A DNA stretch of 64,000 bases, from contig NZ_RHNW01000007.1 in assembly GCF_003946045.1 (NCBI RefSeq), forward strand, positions 87,711 through 151,710, given 5' to 3'. The first letter of the stretch is position 1; each line of letters opens with the position of its first letter. The position numbers and the translations under genes are program-made. This document shows positions 1 to 9,332 of the stretch, piece by piece. The notes beneath the pieces are model-generated. The model was given only the letters and a program-made list of their open reading frames with translations, had not been told where the DNA came from and did no database searches. The stretch comes from Levilactobacillus mulengensis. GTDB lineage: Bacteria; Bacillota; Bacilli; Lactobacillales; Lactobacillaceae.

Positions 1-894
1 TTCCGCGAACCAGCGAAGACTAAGTTTCGGACCCGGCTGTTGATCACGAGTGGTCTGGTCGTCATCAGTGCCGCTCTGGTTGGGTTTAACCTGGTCTATC
101 TAAACGGCCTCGCCATGAGCAAGCCGCTGACGATTGCCCACCGAGGCGTCGATAACGGCAACGGCGTGCAGAACACGATTCCCGCCATGGTCAAGACCAG
201 CAAGGAGCGGCCCGACTACGTGGAAATGGACATCCGTATGACCAAGGACCATCAGTTTGTGGTCATGCACGACGCCAACCTGAAGGCGCTCGCCAACATT
301 AAGAAATCTGTGTCTAAGCTGACATTGAAGCAACTGACTCAGATCACGGTCACGGAAAATGGCTATCAGGCAAAGATTCCCAGCTTCAATCACTACCTGA
401 ACACGGCCATTGCCCACCACCAGAAACTGCTGATTGAAATCAAGACGGGTGGGGCCGACACCAAAGACTTGCCCGAACGCTTCTACCGGCAATTTGGGGC
501 ACGCATCATGGCAAATCATGAGCAGGTGCACACACTGAGTTACAAAATTATGAACCGACTGAAAAAAGAGCACCCGCAGCTATTTGTCAGCTACATTATG
601 CCCTACAACCTGACGTTCCCGCAGACCCGGGCCAACGCCTACACCATGGAATCGACGACCCTGAACGATACCTTTATTGACCAGGCCGCTCGTGAACACA
701 AGAAGGTTTACGCTTGGGATATTGACACCATCACCAATTTGGACCAGATGATGTTCATGGGCGTCAACGGCGTCATCACCAATAACCTGTCGCTGATCCA
801 ACAGGAAATCAAGGACAACACGGATCATCCGAGCTACGCCAACTTACTTTTGACGTTTATGAATGATTTGTCGTTGGAGACGCAGACGCAATAG
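1..894 (+). CDS. Glycerophosphodiester phosphodiesterase family protein, C-terminal part (5' end outside window)
   Basis: Hydrolyses glycerophosphodiesters to glycerol-3-phosphate and an alcohol. The reading frame is open to the left edge, so the gene starts upstream; the TTG at 40 is probably internal. A hydrophobic segment just after position 40 is the last membrane helix of a longer protein. The catalytic domain follows, with HRG (residues 34-36 counted from position 40), E-M-D (62-64), the H-D pair (77-78) and L-I-E-I-K (131-135), all typical of GDPD enzymes. This layout fits the membrane-domain GDPD proteins of lactobacilli, with a multi-TM N-terminus and an external phosphodiesterase domain. 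No active-site residue appears lost. Family call is firm; full length cannot be judged. Confidence 0.85.
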   Translation, partial: FREPAKTKFRTRLLITSGLVVISAALVGFNLVYLNGLAMSKPLTIAHRGVDNGNGVQNTIPAMVKTSKERPDYVEMDIRMTKDHQFVVMHDANLKALANIKKSVSKLTLKQLTQITVTENGYQAKIPSFNHYLNTAIAHHQKLLIEIKTGGADTKDLPERFYRQFGARIMANHEQVHTLSYKIMNRLKKEHPQLFVSYIMPYNLTFPQTRANAYTMESTTLNDTFIDQAAREHKKVYAWDIDTITNLDQMMFMGVNGVITNNLSLIQQEIKDNTDHPSYANLLLTFMNDLSLETQTQ

Positions 895-946
895 ACTGAA
901 CGCTAAAAACACCTAGTAACCGGGAATTTCCCTGACTACTGCAACC

Positions 947-985
947 AAAAATGCCATCCCATTGATAGTCGGGATGGCATTTTTT
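947..985. terminator. Bidirectional intrinsic terminator
   Basis: AAAATGCCATCCC and GGGATGGCATTTTTT form a 13-bp stem with a 10-nt loop. A-run and T-run flank it on both sides, so it can end the phosphodiesterase transcript (+) and the DUF1836 transcript (-). Confidence 0.85.
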
Positions 986-987
986 GA

Positions 988-1512
988 TTATTTCTTTTCA
1001 ATTTTTCGTAAAGGTCGTTTGATGAGATGTAGCAGCTTTTCCGATTGCAAGCGCGCCACGACCGCGTCAACGGCGACCTGCATGAGTTTTTCGTTCAAGT
1101 CCTTGGCTGCTGGTTGGACCTGGTCCTCACCTAAATGGTGGAGCCGGTCTTCCAGGCTGTCAATGAAGTTGTCGTAGGCCTGTTTGGGGTAATCGCCCGC
1201 CGTAATCTGGTCGATTCCCGAGCGGACCGTATCCGTTTGGAACATGGGCTTCAGGAGACTGATCATTAAAATATCGGTCAGCTGCATGGTCTGATACTTC
1301 TTCTTGACGGGGGCCAAAATCACGTTGTGTTTCACGTAATTATTGATCATCGCCGGGGTAATCGTGTCGACACCCAAGGGGCCCAAAACATCATTGATCA
1401 GCGCCGTTACCTGGTCCATATAGAGGTCAAACTTGGGTAAATCGTCCCACCGGGGTAATTTAACCCCGTGCATCTGGTGTTCCCACCGCGTATATTGATT
1501 GAAATCAGCCAT
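988..1512 (-). CDS. DUF1836 domain-containing protein
   Basis: A 174-aa soluble protein of unknown function. The N-terminal part has the L-P-x-W-D-D-L-P-K-F-D-L-Y-M-D-Q-V block and a following helix-rich region (I-N-N-Y-V-K-H, then L-x-x-K-K-Y) characteristic of DUF1836, a family resembling small MerR/HTH-like regulators. DNA binding is an inference. The start ATG is preceded by GGAAGGG. The C-terminus is rich in lysine and arginine. It is monocistronic between two terminated units, with the P-type ATPase upstream on the same strand. Confidence 0.8.
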   Translation of the reverse strand: MADFNQYTRWEHQMHGVKLPRWDDLPKFDLYMDQVTALINDVLGPLGVDTITPAMINNYVKHNVILAPVKKKYQTMQLTDILMISLLKPMFQTDTVRSGIDQITAGDYPKQAYDNFIDSLEDRLHHLGEDQVQPAAKDLNEKLMQVAVDAVVARLQSEKLLHLIKRPLRKIEKK

Positions 1513-1601
1513 GTCTTTTCCCTACCCTTCCGTTTCTAGTTCTGATTATAACATATAATCTAGTCTTAGTGACTAGCTAAGGTCTAAAAACGGCAATTCA
1601 T

Positions 1602-3947
1602 CTAGCGCCACCGAATCTTGCTGAGAATCCGGTGACCCAGTCCGTCCTGGACCAAGATAAACACCGGAATCACACTAATCATCAAGGGTAGATAAATCAG
1701 CGCTAGTTGCCAATTCAACAGGCTGACCAACGAGAAAATCGGACCAAAGAAGATGAAGATGACCGCAAACAAACCCGCCATCAACACGACCAACCCGACC
1801 TTGAACCGGTTCAGCGGCCGTGCGACCATGACCAGAGCATTGAGGCTAATCAACCCCGTGATCAGCACGCTCAACGTGGAGGTCGTCGCAAACGTCAGGT
1901 GGAATTGCGTGCCAATCGCCATGATGACCAGGATGTAGCCGACCACGCAGATAGCTGCCGGCGCCGCAATTTCCATAACCTGTTTCATAAAGCGACCGGC
2001 AATCCGCGCGTAGTTGGGCTGCAGGGCCAGGAAGAACGTGGGAATCCCCACCATCAATGAGGAAATAGGCGTCAGCTGAATGGGTTCAAATGGATAGCTG
2101 CGACTCATGAAGATAAAGATCAGCGTGAGCGCAACCGAGTACATAGTTTTAATCAGAAATAGCGACGCCACCCGTTCGATGTTGTTGATGACCCGGCGGC
2201 CTTCGTTTAAGACGTTGATCATGGCGTCAAAGTTTGAGTTGACCAGGACAAAGTCGGCCAAGCTCTTGGTGGCTTCGCTCCCAGAGGCCATGGCAATACT
2301 ACAGTCTGCCTGACGCAGCGCCAACAGGTCATTGACCCCGTCACCGGTCATGGCAACCGTGTGCCCAGCTTCCTGGTAGGCCTTGATCAGCTGTTCCTTT
2401 TGTTGCGGCGTGACCCGACCAAATACGTTATAGTCGGCCACGAGTTGCGCGTAGTCTGGGTTGGCGCCCACCTGGCTCATATCGACCAGCTGTTGGGCCC
2501 CAGCGATACCGGCCCGGCCAGCGATACTGGCCACCGTCACGGGATTGTCCCCGGAAATGACCTTCAAGGCCACGTCCTGATTGGCAAAGAAGCCGAACGT
2601 ATCCTTGGCACGTGGCCGGAGCTCATCGGTAATTAAAATTAGCCCGATGGTCCGAGGATTCGTTGGCTTGGGCGTCGTAAGCTGTTCCGCTTCCGCCAGC
2701 AACAGGACCCGGTAGCCCGCGGCCGCCAGCGTTTGAATGCGTTGCTGGACGTCGCTGGGCACCGTGTCAAAAATAAATTCCGGTGCGCCCATGAGCGTCG
2801 CGTGGCCACCGATGACCGCCCCACTCCATTTGCGCCCGGAGGAGAACGGTAAGACATCCTGCGCCGCAACTTCTGGTGAGCCGTACGCCTGCTGGACCGC
2901 CTGCGCCGTTTCGTTATCGTCACCGGTGGCCGCCACTAGCTGAGCCAGTCGCGTCTGCAGATCTGCCGCTGAGACATCAGCCAACGGTTCCACCCGGTCG
3001 AGTTGTAGCTGACCGTTGGTGATGGTCCCGGTCTTGTCCAAACACAGCACGTCGACTCGGGCCAACGCTTCGATGGCGGGTAATTCCCGCACCAACACGT
3101 TGTGACGCCCCAGGGTGAAGGCGCCGGCCGCGAGCGCTACCGAGGTCAGTAAGACCAAGCCCTCCGGAATCATGCCGACCATTGAGGCCACGGTTCCCAG
3201 AATGGCACGGTTCTGGCTCTGTCCCCGCAACATGGCGGATACGAATAAGGCCGCCCCCAAAGGGATAATGGCAAACGTCAATACTTTAATAATGCGATTA
3301 ATAATGATGAGTAGCTGGCTGGCACTCCGGCGCTTTTGCTTGGCCGAGTGCGCCAGTTGTTTCACAAAGCTGCCGTGGCCGACCGTGGTGGCCTGCACCA
3401 TGGCCCGCCCCCCGAGGAGGACGCTGCCAGAAATCAGGGAATCCCCCGTCCCTTTCAGAATTGGCGTGGATTCCCCGGTAATCTGGGATTCATCGACTTC
3501 CAGTCCGGCGGTATCCCGAATCAGGCCATCGACAGGAATCTGGTCCCCGCGGTGTAACTCGAGCAGGTCGTCACTCACGATGTCATCTTGGTGTCGCGCC
3601 GTCAGCTGACCGTCCCGCAGTACGTCAATTGTACCTTCGGACAGGAGCGCCAGCTTGTCGACCTGCCGTTTGGACCGAATTTCTTGGAAAATACCAATCC
3701 CTGTGTTGACCACGACGACCCCCAAGAAGAGCAAGTTTTTATAGCTACCGGTGACCAAAACCAAGGCCCCCAGCAGGACATTGATTAAATTAAAGAGGGT
3801 TAATAGATTATCCCGAAAGATTTGTTTCACACTTCGGGTCAGCGGGGGTAAGGGGTCATTCTGCAGACCGGCAGCCACCCGCTGCGCAACTTCATCCGCC
3901 GTTAGTCCTTGGTCTAACGGCGTTTCATAACGTTCTGTTGTGGTCAT
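1602..3947 (-). CDS. Cation-translocating P-type ATPase, CtpE-like
   Basis: A 781-aa integral membrane pump. It has actuator motif T-G-E-S (157-160), P-E-G-L in the transport helix (261-264), the phosphorylated aspartate in D-K-T-G-T (D304) and a T-G-D-G-V-N-D hinge motif near residue 540. There are two N-terminal helices before the actuator domain, two around it and about six at the C-terminus. It lacks heavy-metal CPx and HMA motifs, so it is not a P1B pump. The sequence pattern matches the CtpE-like group, whose mycobacterial member transports Ca2+; the substrate here is inference. The start ATG follows AAAGGGAGG. A structured repeat element lies just upstream of the promoter region. Confidence 0.85.
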   Translation of the reverse strand: MTTTERYETPLDQGLTADEVAQRVAAGLQNDPLPPLTRSVKQIFRDNLLTLFNLINVLLGALVLVTGSYKNLLFLGVVVVNTGIGIFQEIRSKRQVDKLALLSEGTIDVLRDGQLTARHQDDIVSDDLLELHRGDQIPVDGLIRDTAGLEVDESQITGESTPILKGTGDSLISGSVLLGGRAMVQATTVGHGSFVKQLAHSAKQKRRSASQLLIIINRIIKVLTFAIIPLGAALFVSAMLRGQSQNRAILGTVASMVGMIPEGLVLLTSVALAAGAFTLGRHNVLVRELPAIEALARVDVLCLDKTGTITNGQLQLDRVEPLADVSAADLQTRLAQLVAATGDDNETAQAVQQAYGSPEVAAQDVLPFSSGRKWSGAVIGGHATLMGAPEFIFDTVPSDVQQRIQTLAAAGYRVLLLAEAEQLTTPKPTNPRTIGLILITDELRPRAKDTFGFFANQDVALKVISGDNPVTVASIAGRAGIAGAQQLVDMSQVGANPDYAQLVADYNVFGRVTPQQKEQLIKAYQEAGHTVAMTGDGVNDLLALRQADCSIAMASGSEATKSLADFVLVNSNFDAMINVLNEGRRVINNIERVASLFLIKTMYSVALTLIFIFMSRSYPFEPIQLTPISSLMVGIPTFFLALQPNYARIAGRFMKQVMEIAAPAAICVVGYILVIMAIGTQFHLTFATTSTLSVLITGLISLNALVMVARPLNRFKVGLVVLMAGLFAVIFIFFGPIFSLVSLLNWQLALIYLPLMISVIPVFILVQDGLGHRILSKIRWR

Positions 3948-3979
3948 TTCCCCGCAACCTCCCTTTCTTTGGGTTACTC

Positions 3980-4178
3980 GTTAATTTGCGTCTCCAGGTC
4001 AGTGAAAATAGACCGTGACGCTGTGGGCGCACGTCTGGAGCCATAGACCGGTCTCCAGACTTATTTTGAGCCGAAGTCCACGTCTCAAAAATATCAGTTT
4101 CCTAAGTGGCCAAGCCACTAAGGAAACTCCCACGGCTGAGTCTATTTTCACCGACCTTCCGACTCACAGACGTTTAAC
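3980..4178 (+). repeat. Structured intergenic repeat, type I copy A
   Basis: Outer stem: GTGAAAATAGAC (4002-4013) pairs perfectly with GTCTATTTTCAC (4140-4151) and is extended by AGGTC (3996-4000) with GACCT (4153-4157). Inside are three hairpins: GTCTGGAG/CTCCAGAC, TTTTGAGCC...GTCTCAAAA, and a 15-bp stem AGTTTCCTAAGTGGC near 4096-4128. The core words CGCTGTGGG and CCCACGGCTG can also pair. The same architecture recurs at 6104, 40387 and 59471. It sits between the ATPase start and a small gene on the plus strand. Confidence 0.8.
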
Positions 4179-4503
4179 CCACGCTGTTTTTATTTGCGCC
4201 TACTATACTGGTGCCAACGGCCTTTGAAATCGTATTTCAGACGCTAAGTCGAAATCAACCGGCCCTAGGACAGCTGCGTCTACTGCTGAGACAACAGTCA
4301 ACAACCTATAAGAACACACCTTCATTGTACTAGAAAATGGGTTCATCCGGCGCTTAATTCGTTCAGTTCTACGCAATCTTTTAGAGAAACGCAAGCATTT
4401 CTAATGGGAACGATAGTAACCTTTTGAGCCGGGGAAGACTACAATGAAATTGGTAGCATTTATTCACGCATTTTTACTTAAATTCTTCAAAGGGAGTAAT
4501 ATT
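4179..4503. other. Intergenic stretch without recognised gene
   Basis: No convincing coding sequence or RNA gene is seen. Short stop-rich frames only. It presumably holds the promoter of the small membrane protein that follows. Confidence 0.5.
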
Positions 4504-4665
4504 TTGAATCACAAATCATCAGCGGTTATTCTATTTATTCTCTATATCATCCTGCTTGGCTGCATGTTAGCCCATCAAGATATGCTGGCCATGTGGCTCA
4601 TGACGTTTGGGATGTTATTCGAGGCTAGCATCAACCTCTTTGACGTTTTTCATCGCCGTCAGTAA
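4504..4665 (+). CDS. Small membrane protein, unknown function
   Basis: A 53-aa protein starting at a TTG preceded by AAAGGGAG at good spacing. An alternative ATG at 4444 would add 20 residues, but its upstream GGGGAAG is less well placed. The sequence is mostly hydrophobic with two membrane segments and a short basic tail (H-R-R-Q). No family is recognised. It precedes the aldo/keto reductase but with more than 100 bp between them, so co-transcription is uncertain. Confidence 0.5.
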   Translation: MNHKSSAVILFILYIILLGCMLAHQDMLAMWLMTFGMLFEASINLFDVFHRRQ

Positions 4666-4776
4666 GCGTTGTCATTTAGCGCTAGATAGCCTAAAATGGA
4701 GGGTATACGCGTGCCTGGCCCAGCGCCTCGCACCAACAATGACTGACGGTATCTGCCGTCAAGGAGGAACTATTTT

Positions 4777-5628
4777 ATGACACCACCCACCAAGATTACG
4801 GATACACTCAAACTGGCCGATGGCAACCGCATGCCGGTCATGGGGTTTGGGACCTACAAAATCGGCGATCAAGAAACCATGAATAAATCGATCGACGCGG
4901 CCTGGAACGCTGGCTACCGCATGTTTGACACGGCCATGCTTTACCGCAACGAGGACATTCTCGGTCCCACCCTGCACCAACTCGGCTTGCCTCGTGAAGG
5001 CTTCTTCCTGACCAGCAAAGTCGCCGAAGTCGTTCAGGGTTACGACCGGACGATGAAGGCTGTGGAAGGCTCACTCAAACGTTTACAGACTGATTACTTG
5101 GACCTCTTACTGGTTCACTGGCCCGTTCGTGAACACTTCTTTGACACCTGGAAGGCCATGGAACAATTGAAAGCTGATGGCAAGGTCAAGTCCATCGGGG
5201 TCTCCAATTACACCATTGCCCACCTGGAACTGCTCGCCACGCAGGCCAAGGAAATGCCCGTCGTTAACCAGGTGGAATACCATCCTTACCTGAACCAACA
5301 GGCGCTGTTCGACTACGACCAAGAAAAGAAGATCGTCACGGAAGCTTGGAGTCCTTTAGGCCGGCGCGTGGTTTTAGATAACCCGATGCTGACTAAGATG
5401 GCTAAGCACCATAACAAATCCGTTGCTCAAATCGTTTTGCGGTGGGAACTTCAACACGAATTGGTGACGATTCCCAAGTCCACCCATCCCGACCGCATCA
5501 AGGAAAACGCCGATATCTTTGACTTCGCCTTGGACGTTGATGAGATGACCATGATCGACATTCTGAATAAGAATGAACGGACGGGGAATGAACCCGAAAT
5601 CGTCTACGAAACCGCCAAGCAGTACTAG
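4777..5628 (+). CDS. Aldo/keto reductase (2,5-diketogluconate reductase-like)
   Basis: A 283-aa cytoplasmic NADPH-dependent carbonyl reductase. The catalytic tetrad is visible: D51 (F-D-T-A), Y56 (L-Y-R-N-E), K81 (T-S-K-V) and H114 (V-H-W-P). The C-terminal I-P-K-S-x-x-x-x-R-I-x-E-N signature binds the cofactor phosphate. It is a single-domain TIM barrel of normal length. The start ATG follows AAGGAGG, preceded by a small inverted repeat GACGG...CCGTC. The stop codon lies inside the first arm of the repeat element that begins at 5625, and the terminator follows that element, so the repeat is probably part of this mRNA's 3' end. Confidence 0.9.
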   Translation: MTPPTKITDTLKLADGNRMPVMGFGTYKIGDQETMNKSIDAAWNAGYRMFDTAMLYRNEDILGPTLHQLGLPREGFFLTSKVAEVVQGYDRTMKAVEGSLKRLQTDYLDLLLVHWPVREHFFDTWKAMEQLKADGKVKSIGVSNYTIAHLELLATQAKEMPVVNQVEYHPYLNQQALFDYDQEKKIVTEAWSPLGRRVVLDNPMLTKMAKHHNKSVAQIVLRWELQHELVTIPKSTHPDRIKENADIFDFALDVDEMTMIDILNKNERTGNEPEIVYETAKQY

Positions 5629-5923
5629 GGTTTAAACTGTGCGGGTACTGCGCCTCCGGGCTGGTGAAAACTGGGCCGTGTTGCGTCCGTTCCCGACGAC
5701 GAGCTCAAGGCGCCCTGCTGTGGGGCCGGTTACAGCCTGAGAAGCGGGCTTCCACCTCAACTTTGAGCCTGAGGTGCGGTCTCAAAGGTTGTCCCATGCT
5801 CTAAACTGAGAAAATCGCTCAGTTAAGACCATCGACACAGCTGGTCGCCTTGGCTCGTCTCTGGTCACTCCCACAACTGACCCATTTTCACCAACCCTGC
5901 GGCTCATACGCGTTTAAACCTAG
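5625..5923 (+). repeat. Structured intergenic repeat, type II copy B
   Basis: Terminal arms CTAGGGTTTAAAC (5625-5637) and GTTTAAACCTAG (5912-5923) enclose an inner stem GGGCTGGTGAAAACTGGG (5658-5675) with CCCATTTTCACCAACCC (5881-5897). The core holds CTGCTGTGGGG, the hairpin CTTTGAGCC...GGTCTCAAAG, then GTCCCATGCTCTA and the hairpin AACTGAG...CTCAGTT, then GACACAGCTGGTC. The core is shared with the copy at 35229, and the GTGAAAA outer stem with copies A and E. It overlaps the stop codon of the aldo/keto reductase. Confidence 0.75.
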
Positions 5924-5956
5924 TACCGCTTCGGTGGCGACTTAATCATGTAAACT

Positions 5957-6014
5957 AAAAAATGCAATCGGCGTTCTCATTAATTAATTGAGGACGTTGA
6001 TTGCATTTTCTTTT
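5957..6014. terminator. Bidirectional intrinsic terminator
   Basis: AAAATGCAATC and GATTGCATTTT form a stem closed by a long loop that itself can pair (GCGTTCTC with GAGGACGT). A T-rich stretch follows on the plus strand. It ends the aldo/keto reductase unit. Confidence 0.7.
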
Positions 6015-6103
6015 ACGCATATTTAGACTGACTAATTGTGCCCAATTTTCAGGTAAAAAGCATTAAGCACAAACTGGCAGAATTAGTTCTGTATCAGCCG
6101 TGA

Positions 6104-6258
6104 GGGCGAGAAAAATGGGTCCAGCCGGGGATTCTGCGAGTATTCCACTCGCAGAATGGCGACTTTGAGACGTGTTCCTCGGCTCAAAGCGTGCTGGAAG
6201 ACCGCTTTCCAGGCTTCCGGCGTCCTCCCCCAGCGTTCCGATCCCATTTTTCTCGCCC
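6104..6258 (-). repeat. Structured intergenic repeat, type I copy C
   Basis: Read on the minus strand. The outer stem is a perfect 16-bp pair, GGGCGAGAAAAATGGG (6104-6119) with CCCATTTTTCTCGCCC (6243-6258). Inside are CTGGAA/TTCCAG, the invariant CTTTGAGCC...GTCTCAAAG and a long variable hairpin ATTCTGCGAGT...ACTCGCAGAAT. It lies directly behind the stop codon of the YjeM-like permease gene. Confidence 0.8.
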
Positions 6259-6278
6259 GGTAAGGCGCCATCAAAGCA

Positions 6279-7772
6279 CTAGTTCTCCACTTGTTTGTGT
6301 TTACGGACTTGGTACCAGATGACCCCCATTAAGCCGAACAGGATTGGCCCAACCAGCATCCAAATCGTGCTTTGGACGTCGCCGTTTTCCAAGATGGGTT
6401 GGAGCAGCGTGAAGACGTTGGCCCCCAAGACCACGAGGAAGACGACCCAACTGATGACAGTCGTCCAGGCCGGTGACTTGTAAACTTCGAACGGCTTGAC
6501 GATGTCGCGGTTACGCTTGAATTTCGGAAAGGCGTAGACCAGGAACAGGTATGGCAACGTCATGGACACGTTCGCCATCAGCGTCAAAATGTTGTAGAAG
6601 GCTGAGGCATCACTCGAGGCAAATGACGCGACCAGAATGATCACGATGACGACGGCACATTGCAGCTTCATCGCATAACTGGGCATATCGTTGTCGTTTA
6701 ATTTAGTAAACTTCTTTGGCCACATGGACTTTGGCGTCCCCATGATCAGCGTCTTCAGCGGTGAGTAAGTCAACGTGAAGAAGGCTCCGGAGTACGCTAA
6801 GAACATACCCAGGCCGGTGTAACGGGCAAACCACAAGCCAATCGTGGTACTCGTGGCGGCGCTCAGACCCAGGGCTTCACCCAAGGTATCCCCGAGATTC
6901 CGCATCATGACGTAACTGATGTTCCCCATGTTCGTGGTTGGGTCGGCCAGAACCGTTTGCCAGTTCGTGCTAATCCCCCAGCAAAGAATCCCAATCGCAT
7001 AACCCAACGTGATCACGACGGCTGAGATGACAATGGCCTTGGGGAACGTCTTTTCGGGGTTCTTGGTCTTATCAACCATGCCCCCTAAGACTTCCAGACC
7101 CCCATAGGCGAAGATGGCAAATACGGCGAAACTCATGATTCCCATCGGTTGTTGGTAACCAGGATGTGGGGAATGTAAGAAGGTGCTCAGCGGCTGAGCA
7201 AACTGACCATGCTGCAAGGCCAAAACGACACCGGAAACGACCAGCAGGATGGCATTTAAGCTCATGACGGCCAAGCCACCGAGACTGGTGATCCGCACGA
7301 TGCCCTTGACCCCTTTGATGGAGACCCAGGTCACCAGCACCATCCACAGGCAGGACAGAATCCCGATGACCTGCGTGGCGTTTAAGCCAGCGAAGGCGAA
7401 GTTCTGCGTTTGATCACGCCCGAAGAAGGTCGTGGTAAAGGGAATCCAAACCTTCGCGGAGGTGGAAACCAGCCAGATGATGTAGGAGGCGAACCACATG
7501 AAGGTCCCGATGAAGGCGAACTCTGAGTTCACACTGCGGTCCAGCCACTGGTACATCCCACTCCCTTCGTCGGATTTGATGGCGGCCCCATATTCTGCCA
7601 TCATTAAAGCAAATGGAATAAAGAACAGGATTGCCGCTGCTAAGTAGAATAGAATCGACGAGTAACCCATTAAGAAATAGGCCACCGTACTGTTGGCAAA
7701 GCCGAAGACGGTCGTAAAGATCATCATGACTAAGGCCATTAAGGTGATTTTAGAGTTATTATTATCAGCCAT
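6279..7772 (-). CDS. Amino-acid permease, YjeM-like (APC superfamily)
   Basis: A 497-aa membrane transporter with about 12 helices. The start M-A-D-N-N-N-S is chosen because GGGGAGACAAT precedes this ATG; the upstream extension has no RBS and reads as non-coding. The first helix region (I-F-T-T-V-F-G-F-A-N-S) and the E-Y-G-A-A block match the APC glutamate/GABA exchanger branch, most closely YjeM. An amino-acid substrate is expected but unknown. It is followed by repeat copy C and preceded by the IS200/IS605 element, which may have separated it from older neighbours. Confidence 0.8.
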   Translation of the reverse strand: MADNNNSKITLMALVMMIFTTVFGFANSTVAYFLMGYSSILFYLAAAILFFIPFALMMAEYGAAIKSDEGSGMYQWLDRSVNSEFAFIGTFMWFASYIIWLVSTSAKVWIPFTTTFFGRDQTQNFAFAGLNATQVIGILSCLWMVLVTWVSIKGVKGIVRITSLGGLAVMSLNAILLVVSGVVLALQHGQFAQPLSTFLHSPHPGYQQPMGIMSFAVFAIFAYGGLEVLGGMVDKTKNPEKTFPKAIVISAVVITLGYAIGILCWGISTNWQTVLADPTTNMGNISYVMMRNLGDTLGEALGLSAATSTTIGLWFARYTGLGMFLAYSGAFFTLTYSPLKTLIMGTPKSMWPKKFTKLNDNDMPSYAMKLQCAVVIVIILVASFASSDASAFYNILTLMANVSMTLPYLFLVYAFPKFKRNRDIVKPFEVYKSPAWTTVISWVVFLVVLGANVFTLLQPILENGDVQSTIWMLVGPILFGLMGVIWYQVRKHKQVEN

Positions 7773-7904
7773 TATTGTCTCCCCAATTATTTTAGGCTGC
7801 CCAATTGTAGGCGCTTTATTTATTGTCAACCACGCCCGTTTAAAAACGGACGCTTGTAGGAACCATACCCCATGGCATGACGACCACAATTTACTTAGAT
7901 ACAG

Positions 7905-7985
7905 CGTTAGCCTACGAATAGGACTTATCCGCTAATTACCAAAGCCTTTTAGGTCCGCAGGTTGCCAGACGGACTTGTTTCTCTT
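7905..7985 (-). ncRNA. Candidate IS right end / omegaRNA 3' region
   Basis: The sequence downstream of the tnpB stop, read on the minus strand, folds as GTCCG...CGGAC followed by TTAGC...GCTAA. In this family the guide RNA overlaps the tnpB 3' end and the element's right end, with the guide taken from flanking DNA. Assignment is by position and folding only. Confidence 0.4.
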
Positions 7986-9237
7986 ACAGAGCTGCTAAAC
8001 CCTTAGCTAGAATGTTTTGGGCTGCGTTATGATCACGCACATGGAACGTGCCACAACTAGGGCACGTCCACTTGCGGTCAGCTAACGTCAACTTATTTTC
8101 GCCGATCATGACATGTCCGCAATGGCTACAAGTCTGCGTCGTATTTCGCGGATCAATCGTCAAAAATTTCCGACCGTACAAGTCAGCTTTGTAAGCCAGC
8201 ATACTTAGTAAAGTTCGCCAACCGACGTCCGAGATACTCATTGCTAAAGCGTGATTTCGTAACATGTTTTTACTCCGCAGTTCTTCAGCTACGACTAAAT
8301 CGTGGTTTTTGATCAAGGTCGTAGAGACGCGGTGCAGAAAGTTTTTACGTTGGTTGGCAACTTTACGCTGTAGCTTGGCTACTTGTAGCCGTTGCTTTTG
8401 ATAATTCTTTGATTCTGATAACCGTCGTTGACTCCTTTTAGCTCGTCTAGCCCGCCGTGACAGTTTCCGTTGAGCTTTAGCCAGCTTTCCTTTAATCATT
8501 CGGTAGTAACGGGGATTCTCAATTACTTGCCCATTAGAATCTGTCAGAAAATTATCAAGATTCAAATCGATGCCAACTTTAGATTTGACGATTGATTGTT
8601 TAGCAACAAAGGGGTGTTCCGAACCAATCTGCAGGGACACAAAATAATGGCCTACAGCGTCCATTGAGACCGTTGTCGTTCCAATTCTAATGTCATTAGC
8701 TCGCTCTAAGATTTTTAATGGAAGTCCCTTGAATCGGAGACGTCCCAGTTTGGGTAATTGTAGGTGGTGGGTATCAGTTAATCTGACACTCCCATTTCTC
8801 ATGGTTGGCACTGTCACTTTGGCACTGTAAAGACAAGATGTTTGATAAGTCTGAGAATAACCACGTTTATGAAACTTAGGCGTTCCGGCCTGATGAACCT
8901 GGTGGAATAATTTCCAAGCGGTCTTATAATTTTTGATGGCATTAGCCTTCATCAGACTGTCAAAGTCCGGGTGATTGAGCCACCCATGAATATTGGAGAT
9001 AGCAGTTGACGGCTTCTTCAGACGCTCGGTCAAATCAGCAATCCGCTTCAAAACAAGCGTAATTGGCGTTTTAACTTTCTTCAGCCAGAATAGGTCAGTG
9101 TTCATCCCGTTCATTTCGTTATAAATAAAGCGACTCGCATCACTGTTACGTTTGATCAACCGTTTCTGTTCGGTTGAAGGAAAGACCCGGACCTTAACCC
9201 CATAGTAGTAAGGTAATTGTGCCATCGTTTTCGTCAT
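7984..9237 (-). CDS. tnpB: IS605 OrfB-family protein TnpB, RNA-guided nuclease
   Basis: A 417-aa protein. The start M-T-K-T-M-A-Q follows AGGAGGTGG, so 19 upstream codons are excluded. The RuvC-type site is intact: D224 in G-I-D-L-N-L-D, the glutamate of V-V-A-E-E-L near residue 319, and D402 in V-R-D-H-N-A-A-Q-N. The C-terminal zinc finger has C-S-H-C and C-P-S-C. Members of this family are omegaRNA-guided DNA endonucleases that help retain the element. Length and motifs suggest an active protein. It is divergent from tnpA, and both genes lie within one IS. Confidence 0.92.
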   Translation of the reverse strand: MTKTMAQLPYYYGVKVRVFPSTEQKRLIKRNSDASRFIYNEMNGMNTDLFWLKKVKTPITLVLKRIADLTERLKKPSTAISNIHGWLNHPDFDSLMKANAIKNYKTAWKLFHQVHQAGTPKFHKRGYSQTYQTSCLYSAKVTVPTMRNGSVRLTDTHHLQLPKLGRLRFKGLPLKILERANDIRIGTTTVSMDAVGHYFVSLQIGSEHPFVAKQSIVKSKVGIDLNLDNFLTDSNGQVIENPRYYRMIKGKLAKAQRKLSRRARRAKRSQRRLSESKNYQKQRLQVAKLQRKVANQRKNFLHRVSTTLIKNHDLVVAEELRSKNMLRNHALAMSISDVGWRTLLSMLAYKADLYGRKFLTIDPRNTTQTCSHCGHVMIGENKLTLADRKWTCPSCGTFHVRDHNAAQNILAKGLAAL

Positions 9238-9332
9238 GAACTGCCACCTCCTTTTGCTTGATAACAGCATATCATATGAGTATACTGTATCCATAGTAAG
9301 CTGTCTTATAATAATATTTATGGAGGGTGCGT

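Noticed and set aside
4015..4227. 70-codon open frame over repeat copy A
   Set aside because: It lies inside a structured repeat, has no RBS, and its sequence is explained by the hairpins.
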